A stretch of 60,000 nucleotides of DNA from Cryptomeria japonica (Eukaryota; Streptophyta; Pinopsida; Cupressales; Cupressaceae), in contig NC_081415.1 of the NCBI RefSeq assembly GCF_030272615.1, forward strand, positions 512,397,034 to 512,457,033. Reading direction: 5' to 3'. Positions within the stretch are counted from its first letter, which is position 1, and the number at the start of each line of letters is the position of its first letter. A program made the translations under genes and the position numbers. Below the pieces are notes generated by a model. The model saw nothing but the letters and a program-made list of their open reading frames with translations, was not told the DNA's origin and did no database searches. Positions 19,892-31,273 of the stretch are shown here, one piece after another.

Positions 19892-21901
19892 CTACTCTAC
19901 AAACTTAATCACATTCGGAGTCATAGACACAAGATCATCAGGTGAGACAGAGGAATCATTAGTATCAATCGCATTAGAGGTATGAGAAGGCAATGGATCA
20001 GTAAAAATCTGAAGATTTTGGTTAGGAGGAGCTACAGATGTGTTGCCTTTATCATTCACACCAGAAACAGAGATAGTATTATTATCAATCAAATCTTGAA
20101 TTTTACCCTTTAAAGCAAAACATTTTTCAGTATCATGCCCAGGTTGACGATGAAATTGACAAAAAGATTTGTTATCAAAATAAGGTGAATTAATCTTTGT
20201 AGGATCTATTTGCTTAATAGGAGGAAGAGTAAGCACATTTTGTTCCAATAACTTATTCATAATACTATGCAATGATTCATTCAAAGGAGTAAACTTTCTT
20301 TCTTTCTTGAAAAACTTAGAAATAGGAGGCACACCTGATGCTGCATTCACATTGTTGTTGATGATGTTTTCATTGAATTTAATGGACTCTCTATTCGGTT
20401 TAAACTTCCCAAATGGTTGTTGACTACTATCACCCTTATCACTCGAAGCCATAGGATTTGCTTGTTCCATTTGACTCACAGTCAGTTGATAATTGTGAAG
20501 AGTTGCGCACAACTGTTGGAAAGAAGTAAACTCAGAAAACAGAAGTTTTTCTCTAATATCTTTTTGTAAATTAGAAATAAAGATTCTTTGAATATCATTG
20601 TCAGGTACTGGAAAAGAAATTTGAGCATACAAATGCTTATATCTACCAATGAAATCAGTCACTTTTTCTTTAACACCTTGTTTACAATGCATTAAATCAA
20701 TCAAAGTAACTTCAGGACTTTTATTGTTTTGAAATTGTTGAATAAAAGCATTTGCAAGTTGTTTGAAAGAAGTAATAGAATAAGAAGGCAATGAGCAATA
20801 CCATTGTAGGGCTTTATCTCTTAATGTTCTAGTAAACAGTTTTGCAAGCAACCTTTGGTCATAAGCAAAATCGGTACATATTGTTTGAAATGTCTTAACA
20901 TGTGTTAGAGGATCACCCTTACCATTATAAAGCTCCAAATGCGGGATTTCAACATGTTTAGGGGGGATAGCTCGAACAATGTCAAGAGAAAGTGGGCTCG
21001 CAACATCAAATGTGGGCACACTAAACTTAGATTGATTCATAGAGGCAATTTGTTGCTGTAAAGAAGAGACAGTTTGTGCAAGATTGTTAATGGTCGCTTC
21101 AGTCGAAGAGTTCATATTAGACGTGTTAGATTGTGATGGAGGTATTATGTTATTGAAAGAAGGTTTTGACTGAGAGTAAGGTGGTGGGACACTATGATAG
21201 TTAGTCATAGGAGATGATTGGAAAGGAGGAACATTACAAGGAGGAATGGAATGGTTAAACAAATTGCCCCCTTGCGTCGTGTTCATTTGTGGAGATATAA
21301 GAGGAACACTCATTGAAGGAATGAATGAAGAAGCCGGATTGAATGAAGGAAGAGGGTTGATTGAAGAAGAGGGATTTCCCCCATGACTAGTGATCATAGG
21401 AGGAATGTCTTGTATTGAAGTAGTCATTATGTTTGATGTGAAAGTAGGTATACTAGCAATAGGAGTTGTCAAAGGAATAGAATGATTAACTTGAGTAGGA
21501 GGTTGTGTATAACCTAAAGTTTCGGCACAACTCTTCATAGGCATCACATTCGAATCCACAATGTGTGCAAGACCACGCAAAATATCAATTCCATTCTTAT
21601 CACTTTGAACCATACGTTTTAGACCCTCAATTAATGAAAGAGCTTCACTATCAGGGTATTCTTGAGACATCCATTGTCGAAAATCATCAAATTGGTTATC
21701 CAATTTTGAAAGTTGTTCTATAGAAACCTCATGGAGAGCTTCTTCATCATGAAGTAGATTAGAGGAATTACCCATGTCCTCGTTAAAAAGGCCATTCAAA
21801 TTAGGTTCCATCTCCTCAGTAATTAAACCTTGGAAAGACTTAATTCTAAGGCTTCGTCTAACAGGAATAGTGTAAGTAGGGCTTATTGTTGTAAAACTCA
21901 T
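19892..21901 (-). CDS. gag of element C
   Basis: Uninterrupted 669-codon ORF (MSFTTISPTY) ending FVE-TAG. The N-terminal third is acidic, the middle Pro/Ser/Asn-rich. The capsid region holds LELYNGKGDPLTHVKTF, then LRDKALQWYCSLP, then RYKHLYAQISFPV, matching plant Ty3 gag. A CQFHRQPGHDTEKC knuckle (C-x2-H-x4-H-x4-C) lies near the C-terminus. It forms the particle and packages RNA, probably together with pol supplied by a relative. The intact frame contrasts with all neighbouring elements. Confidence 0.85.
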   Translation of the reverse strand: MSFTTISPTYTIPVRRSLRIKSFQGLITEEMEPNLNGLFNEDMGNSSNLLHDEEALHEVSIEQLSKLDNQFDDFRQWMSQEYPDSEALSLIEGLKRMVQSDKNGIDILRGLAHIVDSNVMPMKSCAETLGYTQPPTQVNHSIPLTTPIASIPTFTSNIMTTSIQDIPPMITSHGGNPSSSINPLPSFNPASSFIPSMSVPLISPQMNTTQGGNLFNHSIPPCNVPPFQSSPMTNYHSVPPPYSQSKPSFNNIIPPSQSNTSNMNSSTEATINNLAQTVSSLQQQIASMNQSKFSVPTFDVASPLSLDIVRAIPPKHVEIPHLELYNGKGDPLTHVKTFQTICTDFAYDQRLLAKLFTRTLRDKALQWYCSLPSYSITSFKQLANAFIQQFQNNKSPEVTLIDLMHCKQGVKEKVTDFIGRYKHLYAQISFPVPDNDIQRIFISNLQKDIREKLLFSEFTSFQQLCATLHNYQLTVSQMEQANPMASSDKGDSSQQPFGKFKPNRESIKFNENIINNNVNAASGVPPISKFFKKERKFTPLNESLHSIMNKLLEQNVLTLPPIKQIDPTKINSPYFDNKSFCQFHRQPGHDTEKCFALKGKIQDLIDNNTISVSGVNDKGNTSVAPPNQNLQIFTDPLPSHTSNAIDTNDSSVSPDDLVSMTPNVIKFVE

Positions 21902-23067
21902 GCACTAAAGAGAGAGGGAAGATTTTGAATTTTAGAGGTAGCAAATTTCAATAAAATCAGCCAATCTCCTAGATTTAAGCTATTAAATGCAATCAGGACA
22001 ATCTCCCGAAATTTCGGAAAAAATGTCCGGGACCGTGGCGAATGGAGTGCACACGGTCCTCGCAACTATTTTCGAAATTTTCAGGGATGAAAGTTATGAT
22101 GATTTTAAAGCTAATCTGAAAAAATTGAGTGATTTTATGATTTGTAGATAGGCCAAATTAAAGTTGCAATCTCAAAATTGAACCCTACCAAGATTGTTGA
22201 AAAATGTAAAATTTGAATTTTGAAAAAGAGAGGGAAACTGAAATTTTGAATTTTATGATTTTAGAGGGAATACTAAAAGCAATTCAGGCCTTGAAATTTA
22301 AAAGTTGACTCGATTTCATGCAAAATTCGAATTTGAAAGTGGAAATCAAGGTTGTTGCAATTAAACACTTAATTTCAAAAGTCACAAACTGCAAAAATTT
22401 GAATAAAGCATTGAAATTTCGGATGAATGCTAACACACTTTTCAGATTTAGGATTGTAAGAAACACAATTTTGATAGGAATTTTAATTTCAACAATTTTT
22501 GAATGATTAGAAGCCTCAATCCAAGCAATCGCTAGACCAACTTTGACTTTAATTTTGAAGGTGTTAAAATTGATAAAATCAGCCAAAATTCTGGATTTTA
22601 GCAGAAAAATACAGTAAGATCTAGCTCCCAAAATTTCAGAAAAAATGTCGGCGACGATGGCGCTCAGAGTGCACACGGTCCTCATAACTTTTTTCCAAAT
22701 TTTCAGGGATGAAAGATATTGTGATTTTATTGCGAAATCCAGAGTTACAACTGATTTGGAGGTGTTTTGATTAGTGAAATTATCAGTCAAAGGTTGAATC
22801 AAGAGGGTTTTAAAAATTAGGGTTTTGACACTTAACCACTTAATTTTCAAAATTAAAGCACAAATATGAATTGACAATTTGCAATAGAAGGCTAGATCTG
22901 AAACAAGCATTAACAATTAAACATTTCACAAGCTTAATTACTAAAAAGAAAATTTTAGGGTTTTTATGCAATTAACCTCTAAAATTTGCAAAAGATCAAA
23001 CATGGAAATGTAATTAAGGAAGCAAATTTTTCAGATCTAACCATGAATAATTAGAATGAGGATGTTC
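21902..23067 (-). other. 5' leader of element C with an internal duplication
   Basis: About 1.17 kb between PBS and gag, AT-rich and non-coding. Two diverged copies of a ~180-bp block lie 622 bp apart (about 21955-22150 and 22572-22770). Each has AATCAGCCAA near its start, then AAATGTC, the box GTGCACACGGTCCTC, and TTTTCAGGGATGAAAG. The 15-nt box is also in each LTR. Confidence 0.6.
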
Positions 23068-23082
23068 ACATCGGGTTCACCA
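23068..23082 (-). other. Primer binding site of element C
   Basis: On the minus strand TGGTGAACCCGATGT begins 3 nt after the LTR end. I did not assign the primer tRNA. It differs from the tRNA-Arg-type sites of A and B. Confidence 0.6.
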
Positions 23083-23085
23083 AAA

Positions 23086-24166
23086 TGTAAAGCGGAAAAA
23101 TCGAACCCTAGTCATTCTCCCCTCCCCAATCTCCAAGGAGAGAGAAGGGAGAGTCACTAGGGTTGATGGTTTTCACTTAGGGGAGACTTTACATTCAAAA
23201 GAGGGGTTGAAACCCACAAGATCCAATCCCATGCAATGCAAGATTGGATTCTATATGAGTTTCAAGGGTTAAGACATCAAGGATACCCTCTTTTGTAAAG
23301 AATGTAGATAGAAAGATTGAACTAGGAATGCATGTAAAGTAGGAAAGATTCGCTTATAAATAGAGATAGGGATATGGGATGAAGCTGCGGACCTGGAATT
23401 AGCAGTAAAATGTCGAGACGGTGCTGTTCTGCAAATTTGAGCGAAATTTGACAGGATGATGGCACCCGGCGTGCACACGGTCCTCCAAAAAATCTGCGAA
23501 ACGAAGGGGGATCTGTTCGTCTCTGCACAAGGATTCCAGATCTTCAATTACAGCCACGTACCTGCAACCTTGTTGTAAGAATGTTTGTATTCTTACATGC
23601 GAAGTTGTAATGTATGTAGTATGTTGTATGTTGTATGTGATCTCCTCTTCAATGGTTGAATCCTTGTCTTGAATGCAACAGTTAGCCTTGAATGGAGACT
23701 TAGAATGCTCAATTGCTTGAAGGAATGCTTGAATGCTTGAATGCTTGAATGTTTGAATGCTTGAGTATCGCTTCCACGTCTTGTACACATATGTCCTTCC
23801 TTTTTTTGGACCTCCTCCAATGGGAGAGGAAATGTAGTTTATATACTTGTCAATTAGGGTTGATAGACTGATTTTTCCGACCTTAGGCCGACCAGGAAAC
23901 ATTATTTTCCAATTTGCAAACTTAAAGACCTGAAGCCCCATAAGAGAACGGGCCCAAAATAGGGCCAGGGACCAGGGCGCTGGGCACCATGGTCCCACCT
24001 CCAGGGACAACAGGGTGCAAGGAGGATCAGGCCAGGGTGCTGAGAAATGCAGTTTTTGATGTAATGAACAAGTTTCAGGGTCTCCATTCAGGTTCCATGT
24101 TGCATCGCCATCGTGAAGACCCAAATGCAGTCGAAATTGCAAGTGTCACAATTTTAGGATGCTATA
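23086..24166 (-). repeat. LTR of element C, right copy (5' LTR)
   Basis: 1081 bp, starting TGTAAAGCGG and ending GCTATA (ancestrally CA). Nearly identical to 16563-17697, with one extra TGCTTGAA octamer and two fewer 31-bp units. Short ORFs inside are products of the low-complexity GAATGCTTGAATG tract and are not genes. Confidence 0.9.
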
Positions 24167-24171
24167 GAAAG

Positions 24172-24611
24172 CGATTGGGGTTTCACCTTTTGAATTAGTT
24201 TATGGCACACAATCTAGGGTGTCAGTCAATAATCTTCTTCCAGTGTATAAGTTCCTACAATCTGAAGACATGGAGTTATCTTAACCTATGGAAGACTAGA
24301 TGATTCAGATGGTGGAGATAGAATAAATTAGAACCTTGGCTCACAAGAGGAATTTGAAGGTCCAATTGCAGTCTAAATATTTATTTCATGAAAGAACCTT
24401 GTTGAGAAAGTTTCAAATTGGTGATGTGGTTCTTCAATGGAATGCGAAAGGATAAGATAAAGAAAAACACAAAAAATTTGAGTCACTATGGATAGGCCCC
24501 TCTATGGTTTATGATCTAAATGGAAAGGATTCTTATTTTTTGTAGAATATGAATGGTGAGGTATAGGAGTTTCCAGTGCATGGACAATTCTTGAAAATTT
24601 ACTTCTCTTAA
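24172..24611 (+). pseudogene. Integrase of element B, C-terminal part
   Basis: Resumes the integrase after element C: KAIGVSPFELVYGTQSRVSVNNLLP, the standard end of the core, then a basic C-terminal domain with GDVVLQWNAKG and FPVHGQFLKIYFS, ending TAA at 24609-24611. Stops at about 24280, 24296, 24325, 24454 and 24544 (TAA, TAG) show decay. The coding ends 144 bp before the 3' LTR. Confidence 0.8.
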
Positions 24612-24755
24612 TGTCCATGCAAAGTAGGTCTTAGTCTATATATTTTTATGTTTGCTTTTGTTGTTGTTTTTTAGGCTTAGGTTTTGGTCTATTTTCCAAA
24701 GCATTTTTTAATTCTTGTGTTGATCTTGTAATCAACCATCCCCAGTCAGAGCTGC
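24612..24755 (+). other. Short 3' untranslated region of element B
   Basis: T-rich segment between integrase and 3' LTR. A classical polypurine run is absent. The last 17 nt hold the box TCCCCAGTCAGAG (24739-24751) followed by 4 nt and the LTR. Confidence 0.6.
24739..24751 (+). promoter_or_regulatory. Conserved pre-3'-LTR box (primer-site-like) in element B
   Basis: TCCCCAGTCAGAG lies 4 nt before the LTR. The same 13 bases lie 4 nt before the 3' LTR of element A (34503-34515). It resembles the reverse complement of the PBS consensus (TCCCCAGCAGAGTCGCCA) with a one-base insertion. It may mark the plus-strand priming region. Confidence 0.6.
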
Positions 24756-26724
24756 TCTTATCACTATTTAAAAAATTGGGTATTCTTGTCCCACATTTGG
24801 CTAGAAGTTTGAGAAAATGTGTTTAGCATGGCCTTGTCACCTCTGAGTTTCTTAGGTCACTTAAGGGTTTATGGTTTTTGTGATTAACTTTTCCTATGTT
24901 TGAACAAAAAACCCTTATGTTCTATTTCAACGTTACTTTTGCCACTTAAGGAAGGGTCAATTCATCGTTAAAAGTGTTCCCCCATAGGTTTTCCCTAGGC
25001 AGTCTTTCAAATATTTTCAAAATCTGTGCGCCTTTACCTTTATCTTGTTTTAATGTTTGTTGGGCCCCTTAATTATTGTGTAACTCATTGTTAATCTTGC
25101 GGTTGTCCTTGTTTCGCTAAGAAAAGATGCTAGCAAGTTAATGTTCATGAAGTAGCGAAAAGGCTCGACGGGCCCGACTAGATGGATTGATCGACAGATT
25201 AAAGGACTGCATCTTGCTTTAAATCTGATGGCTCATGTTGATTTGCTAGCCCAAGATGCACATGGTCTAAGTTTTGTGAAATAGCGAAAGACTTGGCAGG
25301 TCCCAGAGGCAAGCGGATTCTTTGGGTAAAGGATGATCGGTTCAAAAAAGATCAATGGCTCGTGTTGTTTCGCGGTCAAAAGGTGCATGTGTTATACCTT
25401 TTGCAAAGTAGTGAAAAGGGTGGTGGGACCAAAGGGACAGGCAGGTCATAAAGTTAAAGGCCGATTAAGTATGATTTGATTGGACTATTGTTGTGGTTTC
25501 ACAGCCACAAGTCAAATGGAGATTAGTGATCACAAAATGGTGAAAGATGGGTCGTGGGTCTGATGGCAGTCTAGTGGTAGGTCTGGGTGGCGATGATAGA
25601 GAAATGACATGGCACTGAGGTGGAGGTCCGTGGTGGGCTCGATGGTTTCGATGAAAGTGCCTATTCGATGAGACCTATAGACCGCTCGCCGAAGAAGAAA
25701 TTCCACCAAAAGACTGAGACCACACTACTGAGGTGGCAGACACATGGCATGATAGATGGTTTGTTCCATGGAGTGTAATGGTGACCTGTCAAGTGCATGT
25801 GGCTCTAAAGGGTAATTGAGGGCTTGCCTTGGTTCAACCAGCAGTTATGTGGGGAATAGTAAAGTAAAGCACATGGTGGTTTCAGAATTGAACCCGATGG
25901 AACTTCTTGAGCAAATGGCTGATTGCCACATGGCATTTGTTAACCAGTGACGAGATGAAGAAAGTGGTCTCCGAGTTAAAGGGCCCACTTAAAAGGTCTA
26001 AAGCATGTTAAAAGGTGTTCATTTCATGGTCGATCCAATGGTTGTCATTGCTTTGTAGCCCGAAGATGCCAACAGCTTAGTCTCTGTGAAATGGCAAATA
26101 TTGTTAGCCATCAAGGTAATGCGCAGTTAGTTAATAAGACTGATGGTCGTTGTTGGAGATAAAGATTGTGCAGGTAGATCATGATCTAATGGCCAATGTT
26201 GATTCGTGAAGGAAAGTTGCACAAGTTTTAAAGCCCATTAAATAGCAAAAAGAAGGTAGGGCCCATCACTAACACAGAGAGACCGGATGGAGTAAAAATA
26301 GTGTAGATTCCAATGATACAATGGTTGTCGTTGCTTCATGAAAGAAAAGTGTGGAGGTTTTAAGATTTGTGAAATAGCAAAACAACGAAACAGGGGAAAT
26401 AATAAAAAAACTCATGATCCATTGGAGCCCATTTTTGAATTCGATTTGTGAACTCAATTCCGAGGTGATGGCCGAAGCATGTGGAATTAATTTCCAAAAT
26501 TCAATGCTAACTTGTTGTATTAGGGTCTGCATCAACTTGAATGTTAGCATCATTTCAACGAGTCTGTTGTAGAGGAATTGGTGCAGAGTGTTTTTCTTTA
26601 AGTGAAATAACAGGTTTTTTGTGCTTTTTTCTTGATAATTGCAGTCTAAAAGTTGGTGATTGCTTTGTGGATTGTTTCATTTAAGGTCTGTGTAAATCTC
26701 AATTGACATAGTTGTATTATCAAG

Positions 26725-29700
26725 ATGGCACCAAGAAGATAATTAACTGGAAAAGTAAATTACCAAGATAGGAATATTTGTGATGATTTTTTGGAGAAGT
26801 TAACTATGTCAACCAATGCCGAGGCCAAGGCTAAAGAATTGGTACAAGAGAACCCTTGTCTGAGAATTGAGGATGGCTTAAATGACAAAGGTAACTGGTT
26901 GAGGGATCCACAAATAGGAATGTTTGGTTTAGGACTGTTCAAGGTAGGTTTTGATCAGAGAAATTCCCTTGCCCCCTTAAATAGTATCTGGGAATTGGAT
27001 GTGGGGAAGCTTGTGGTCCCTGGTGTATTCATGGATGTAGATTTGTTTAGTCTGATTCCACAAAACTATGACCCTGTTGCTAGATGTATCAGAAGTGTGA
27101 AGGGAACAACCCTGGTTGAAATAAATGATGATGAATTCAGAAGTGTTTTTAAGCTCAATGAAGCTTCAAATCTGTTAGAACCTATTGATTTTGAATCATT
27201 AGCCCAGGTCTACAATGCACAAAGAGATCACCTTAGGAGTGGCCCATTGAAAGAGTTCTTTGTTAAGATAGGAGGGTTAACTTTTGTAGGCCCTGGTACC
27301 ATAGAACCCTTCTCCTTGAATCTGTTTACTTTGAGAGCTAAGGGCGTGTATTGGGAACTTTGTCAAATTTTTGGAGAAGATGCTAAGCAAAACATGCCAA
27401 CCCATTACATGCTGATGATTGCACAAATTCTAAACCACTCTCTAGCAATAACATTTGATTATGCTCCCAACCTCACTAATGCAATTCATGCAGGGCTAGT
27501 AGGGATAAAAAATGGTAAGGTGGATAGGCCATTTGGATGGTATTCTCTTTTAAATGCACATGTTTTTTTTCAAGGGTGCTGACTATTTTGCAAAAGAAAT
27601 GGATTTGGTTAAGGTGAAAGATAAGGAAGAGATGCCTGTTCAACTTTGGAGTACTATTTTGTCTTGGGATAGAGAGGATGCTAGCCTAGTTAGATTTTGA
27701 TAGATGCTTTGTATCTAAGATTAGGGTTCTTTTGTGCACAAAAAATCCTAGGATCCCTAAGGCTCTCTTGGAATTCCTCAGGCCTAAAGAGTTTGCTGAT
27801 GGTATTAAAATTGTTCATAATTGGGTAGACATGTATTTATACGCTATTTCTATAGTTTTCAGAGTGTATGGTTTTAGATGCACTCCATATTTCTTTCCTT
27901 ATCAAGTCCCACTAAAGGTAGGAATTGCTAAAGTCCTAAGACAAATTGGAGGTGTACAAGAGGTAGAGCTGACAAATAGGGGTAAAGGGACTATTTTCCC
28001 AACCATAACCGTGGCTCATCATTTTGTGATTACTAAAGGTGGCTGGAATTATTTGAATAATTCTTTAAGCCATATAGGTTGTCAAGTGTAGTTTCAAGAT
28101 GTGCAGACCCTGAGGACTTCTTCAATGGCATGTTTAGAAAAATAGTAGTTTGTAAAGGTGGGCCTCACCAATTTCAGTTCCCTGAAGATCTAATCACAAA
28201 TGAATTCAATTTGGATGAGCAAGAACTAAGGAAAGAGAAGTGGGTTGCATATAAAAGAGCTCTTGATTTAATTCATCAGTTTGATAACAGTTATGACCCT
28301 CTCTCTAGTTTCAATCCCTTTTAGGAAAAAATAAAATTCTTAATTCTTTATTTTGAAGACCTCATGCAAACCTTGAAAGAGAAAAGGGAGGTTATAATGC
28401 AAAAAGATCCTGATAGGGTTAAATTTGTCATAGCTAAGCTTGCCTTTGCTAAGGCTATCCCACCCGGTGATAATGTGATGCATAAGAAATCAACGTATAG
28501 TGTGATGATGCTAGTGATAGGTGAGCCTTCCACTTCAAGAGGCAAAAGAGCAATAGAAGATGTCATTGACATCCAAGATTCCCCTAAAAGGAAAAGAGTG
28601 GGGAAGGAAGTACAATTTGGTGAACCTCTCTATTCTCTATCTAAATCCTGTATCCACATAGGAGATGAGCAAGCGGTGGCCGAACAGTTGTTATAGTTAG
28701 GGAGTCTCGAGGATCTTGCCTACACATATGAGGAGACACAAGAGGGGATGCCAAAAGAGCCACCTAGTGCTAAAATGAACGTGATTGATGGTGAGCTAAA
28801 AGGCAAAGAGTTAGACCTTACTATCAAGAAATCCAATGAGGAATTCCTGGCTGACAATAATTTTGTTACAATAGGGGCTTTCATGCAATTTGTGTGGACG
28901 CAAAATATGGAACAATTCAAAGAAAGATGTGAGAAAAGGAAGAGTGAACAACCTCACAAAGATGTAACTCAAGCAGAAGAAGAGGTAAAGAAAGAAATGA
29001 TTGAAGAGTTTAAGACCATTACTCCTGAGAAAGGAAGATAGATGGTGTCTAAGGCTAGTGTTTTAATCCTCCCTGAATGGGATATAGCTAATGCTCTAGT
29101 TCTTGAAGCAGTAAGGAAGGAAACTAGACCTATGGAAGAAGTGACCTTCAACAAAGATAATGCTACTCTAGTCATGTGGTCACTGAATAAGGATGAGAAT
29201 AAAAGGAGGAAAGGTGTATCAGATTCTAGTCTCCTAGGAGGCATGATTGTAAAAAGAGTCCAAGATATAGGGGTGGTGGATGTTGCAAGCACAGTCTTAG
29301 AAACTACAAAGTTCAATATGGTAGTAGCAGAAAAGGAGGCAAAAGAAAAGGCTAATCTCCAATTAAAATTGGAAACCATCTTAAAGGCTTATAACAAGGC
29401 CAAAGAAGGAGTAGCCAACAAAGATAATATTATTGCTAGACTTCAAAGTTAGTTAGTAGGTCAGCACCGTCTAGGTGAATCCTCTACTCTCATGATAGCG
29501 TCCTCTCTAGCAAGACATCCACCTATAAGTCCTATCATAGAATACCCCCCTTCTCCTATGCCTTCTAGTTTCCAATCAGCCGAAACTGTTCAACATGAGT
29601 TGGAAAAGTTGAAACAGGCTCAAGCCTTGTTTGCAAGCAAGTATGAGGAAAAGGTAAGAGCCACAATTTTGAAGTTTGTTGATTTAGTTAGGCCCTCTAT

Positions 29701-30357
29701 CATTCACATTTATATGAAGAGGATTCTGAATATTCTGACCAAATTAATAGAGGATGAAACCACCTTGGAACCAATTCGTAATAAATGGATGCCTAGAGGT
29801 AAAGAATTAGAGCCCATGTGTTCATCCAATGCAGATGCAGAGGCAAATGATAATCTCAGGTCCACTAGTGATTTCATAAGACAAATGAATATATTCTCAG
29901 AGGAAAGGGCAGGTGTAAAAATAAAGGCCCAACTATATAGAGAGAGGAATATTCTGATCACAAATATGAATTATTTCTAGGGTTTTTTGCTTGTCCTACA
30001 TAGTTAAAAGAGGAGAAGGCATGGCTAGAAGAGTTGGACTACAAGTTGTCCCAAAGGGTTAATGACATCATTAATAATGATGACACATCCTTATTTGTCA
30101 AAACAGTTGAAGAAATTGAAAAGGTGAAATCACACTATGTTTTCATGGAAACATAAATTGGGAAATTAAGGGTCACGTGGAAAAGGCTAGAAGGAATGAA
30201 GAAGAAAATTGTTAGCTTCTCTTGGCCGAGTAATGATGTGTTCCAAGTGTGGAATGACAATTATATCGGGCAAAAGGAGGATATTCCAGAACAAGTAGAA
30301 GAGGTTGCAACAAAACAACAAACAAAAGAGGTCGTTGATATTGAAAAGGACTTGTAA
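26725..30357 (+). pseudogene. LTR-embedded ORF, copy 2 (element B 3' LTR), unknown function
   Basis: Same protein as 5410-9029. ATG at 26725, but codon 6 is TAA (AAA in copy 1). From 26791 it is open for 263 codons to 27582, where a small indel in a T8 run shifts frame. Further changes: a one-base shift near 27697, loss of frame near 28060-28090, and stops at 28322 (AAG in copy 1), 28693 (CAG), 29039 (GAG) and 29450 (CAG). Ends GACTTGTAA at 30355-30357. Most stops in the two copies lie at different codons, so the ancestral gene was open in both LTRs at integration. Motifs NWLRDPQIG, RCIRSVKG, PFGWYSLL and FRVYGFRC are retained. Function unknown. Confidence 0.75.
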
Positions 30358-31268
30358 CCATTTCTTGGAGAACATTGCGATTTTTAACAAACCTTTCTAG
30401 GAATGTCTGAAGCTTGTATACATCCATGATGTTATAAATGGATACCAAGACTAGTGTAAAAATGATCACAAGAATTTTGTAAAGAACCTCTGGCAAAATA
30501 TATTTAGGACCTTTTTTTGGTTTTAAAAAGATTGCTCTGAGTTATGTAATATTTTCAGAAATAAATATGAATATACAGATCAAAGATTTAGGCCTAAAAT
30601 TTCTGTCTTCTAGTGTGCACTCTTTAGTTTGCTGGTTTCATTTGGATAATCTAGGGTTGTTCGAATGAGCATGGATTGTAAGGCAATCTTATAGATGTTA
30701 TTTCTGGCTTTTCTCTTTAGGAGAGGAATTAAATGTGCATGAAATACTTTTGTCAGCAAGTCTATTGTTTGTCGCTATGAATTTGATGAATTGTTTTAGT
30801 TGAATGGGAGAGGATCTATATATATGTTAGGCATGTATGGGATTCACAATAGCCAAAATGATGAGATGTATGTGAGTGTTCAGTTTTGAGAATTATTGTT
30901 TGATTTAGGTGGCTTTGTGGCCTAGATAAGGCATTGGTATAAGATTGTAGGACTTCTTTCTATCTTTTCTTGAAGATTAATACTGAAAAATGAATACAAG
31001 TTTTTCCTTTAATGTTGTAGTTTCAATGAGGTGATGAAGTCCACAGGTTTTTAGGAACTGGTTTACTGTGGATCTTGAGTTTAAAATGTGAAAATATTCA
31101 CAGAAGGTATACCCACCTAAACTCTGGATAAGTTCAAAGTGTAGAAGGTCTCAAAACCGTGTTATATGTTACTCTTGAGTTCAATTTCCCTGATCTTTTC
31201 ATTTGTAGACATAGTTGGTTTATTTCTTACAGGAATGACAGAAGGGAAATCAAACTTTGAGACAAAAA
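30358..31268 (+). other. Non-coding tail of element B 3' LTR
   Basis: Matches 9030-9943, including the TATATATAT run at 30817-30825. No gene seen. Confidence 0.5.
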
Positions 31269-31273
31269 GATAA
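31269..31273. repeat. Target-site duplication of element B (right)
   Basis: GATAA, the partner of 3438-3442. The gag frame of element A resumes directly after it. Confidence 0.8.

Larger units (their letters stand above)
16563..24166 (-). mobile_element. Non-autonomous gag-only LTR element (element C)
   Basis: 7604 bp with LTRs at 16563-17697 and 23086-24166, 5-bp duplication GAAAG, PPT and PBS in minus orientation. The only coding content is a gag ORF and a protease-like/proline-rich ORF, both minus. No RT, RNH or integrase is seen, so it needed enzymes from another element. This fits the class described as TR-GAG. LTRs differ by few substitutions plus two tandem-repeat copy changes, and the ORFs are almost intact, so it is the youngest layer seen here. 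Confidence 0.85.
3443..31268 (+). mobile_element. Giant Tat-like Ty3 retrotransposon (element B)
   Basis: The element has LTRs at 3443-9943 and 24756-31268, a 5-bp duplication GATAA, a tRNA-Arg-type PBS and the domain order gag, PR, aRNH, RT, RNH, INT. Removing the nested element C (7604 bp plus its 5-bp duplication) leaves about 20.2 kb. The LTRs are 6501 and 6513 bp, far above the few hundred to ~2 kb usual for plant Ty3 elements and in the range of Ogre elements. Each LTR has a ~1.35-kb decayed tandem array and a ~3.6-kb ORF. All coding parts carry stops, so this copy is dead. LTR identity is high by eye (over 90%), suggesting it is younger than element A but older than C. Confidence 0.9.
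24756..31268 (+). repeat. 3' LTR of element B (6.5 kb)
   Basis: 6513 bp, collinear with 3443-9943, followed by the GATAA duplication (31269-31273). Contains the tandem array (about 25093-26390), the second copy of the LTR ORF (26725-30357) and the non-coding tail. The first 1.97 kb before the ORF contain no gene. Confidence 0.9.

Noticed and set aside
18647-19985. Plus-strand ORFs opposite the element C protease and gag
   Set aside because: They are shadows of the long minus-strand frames and lack any domain.
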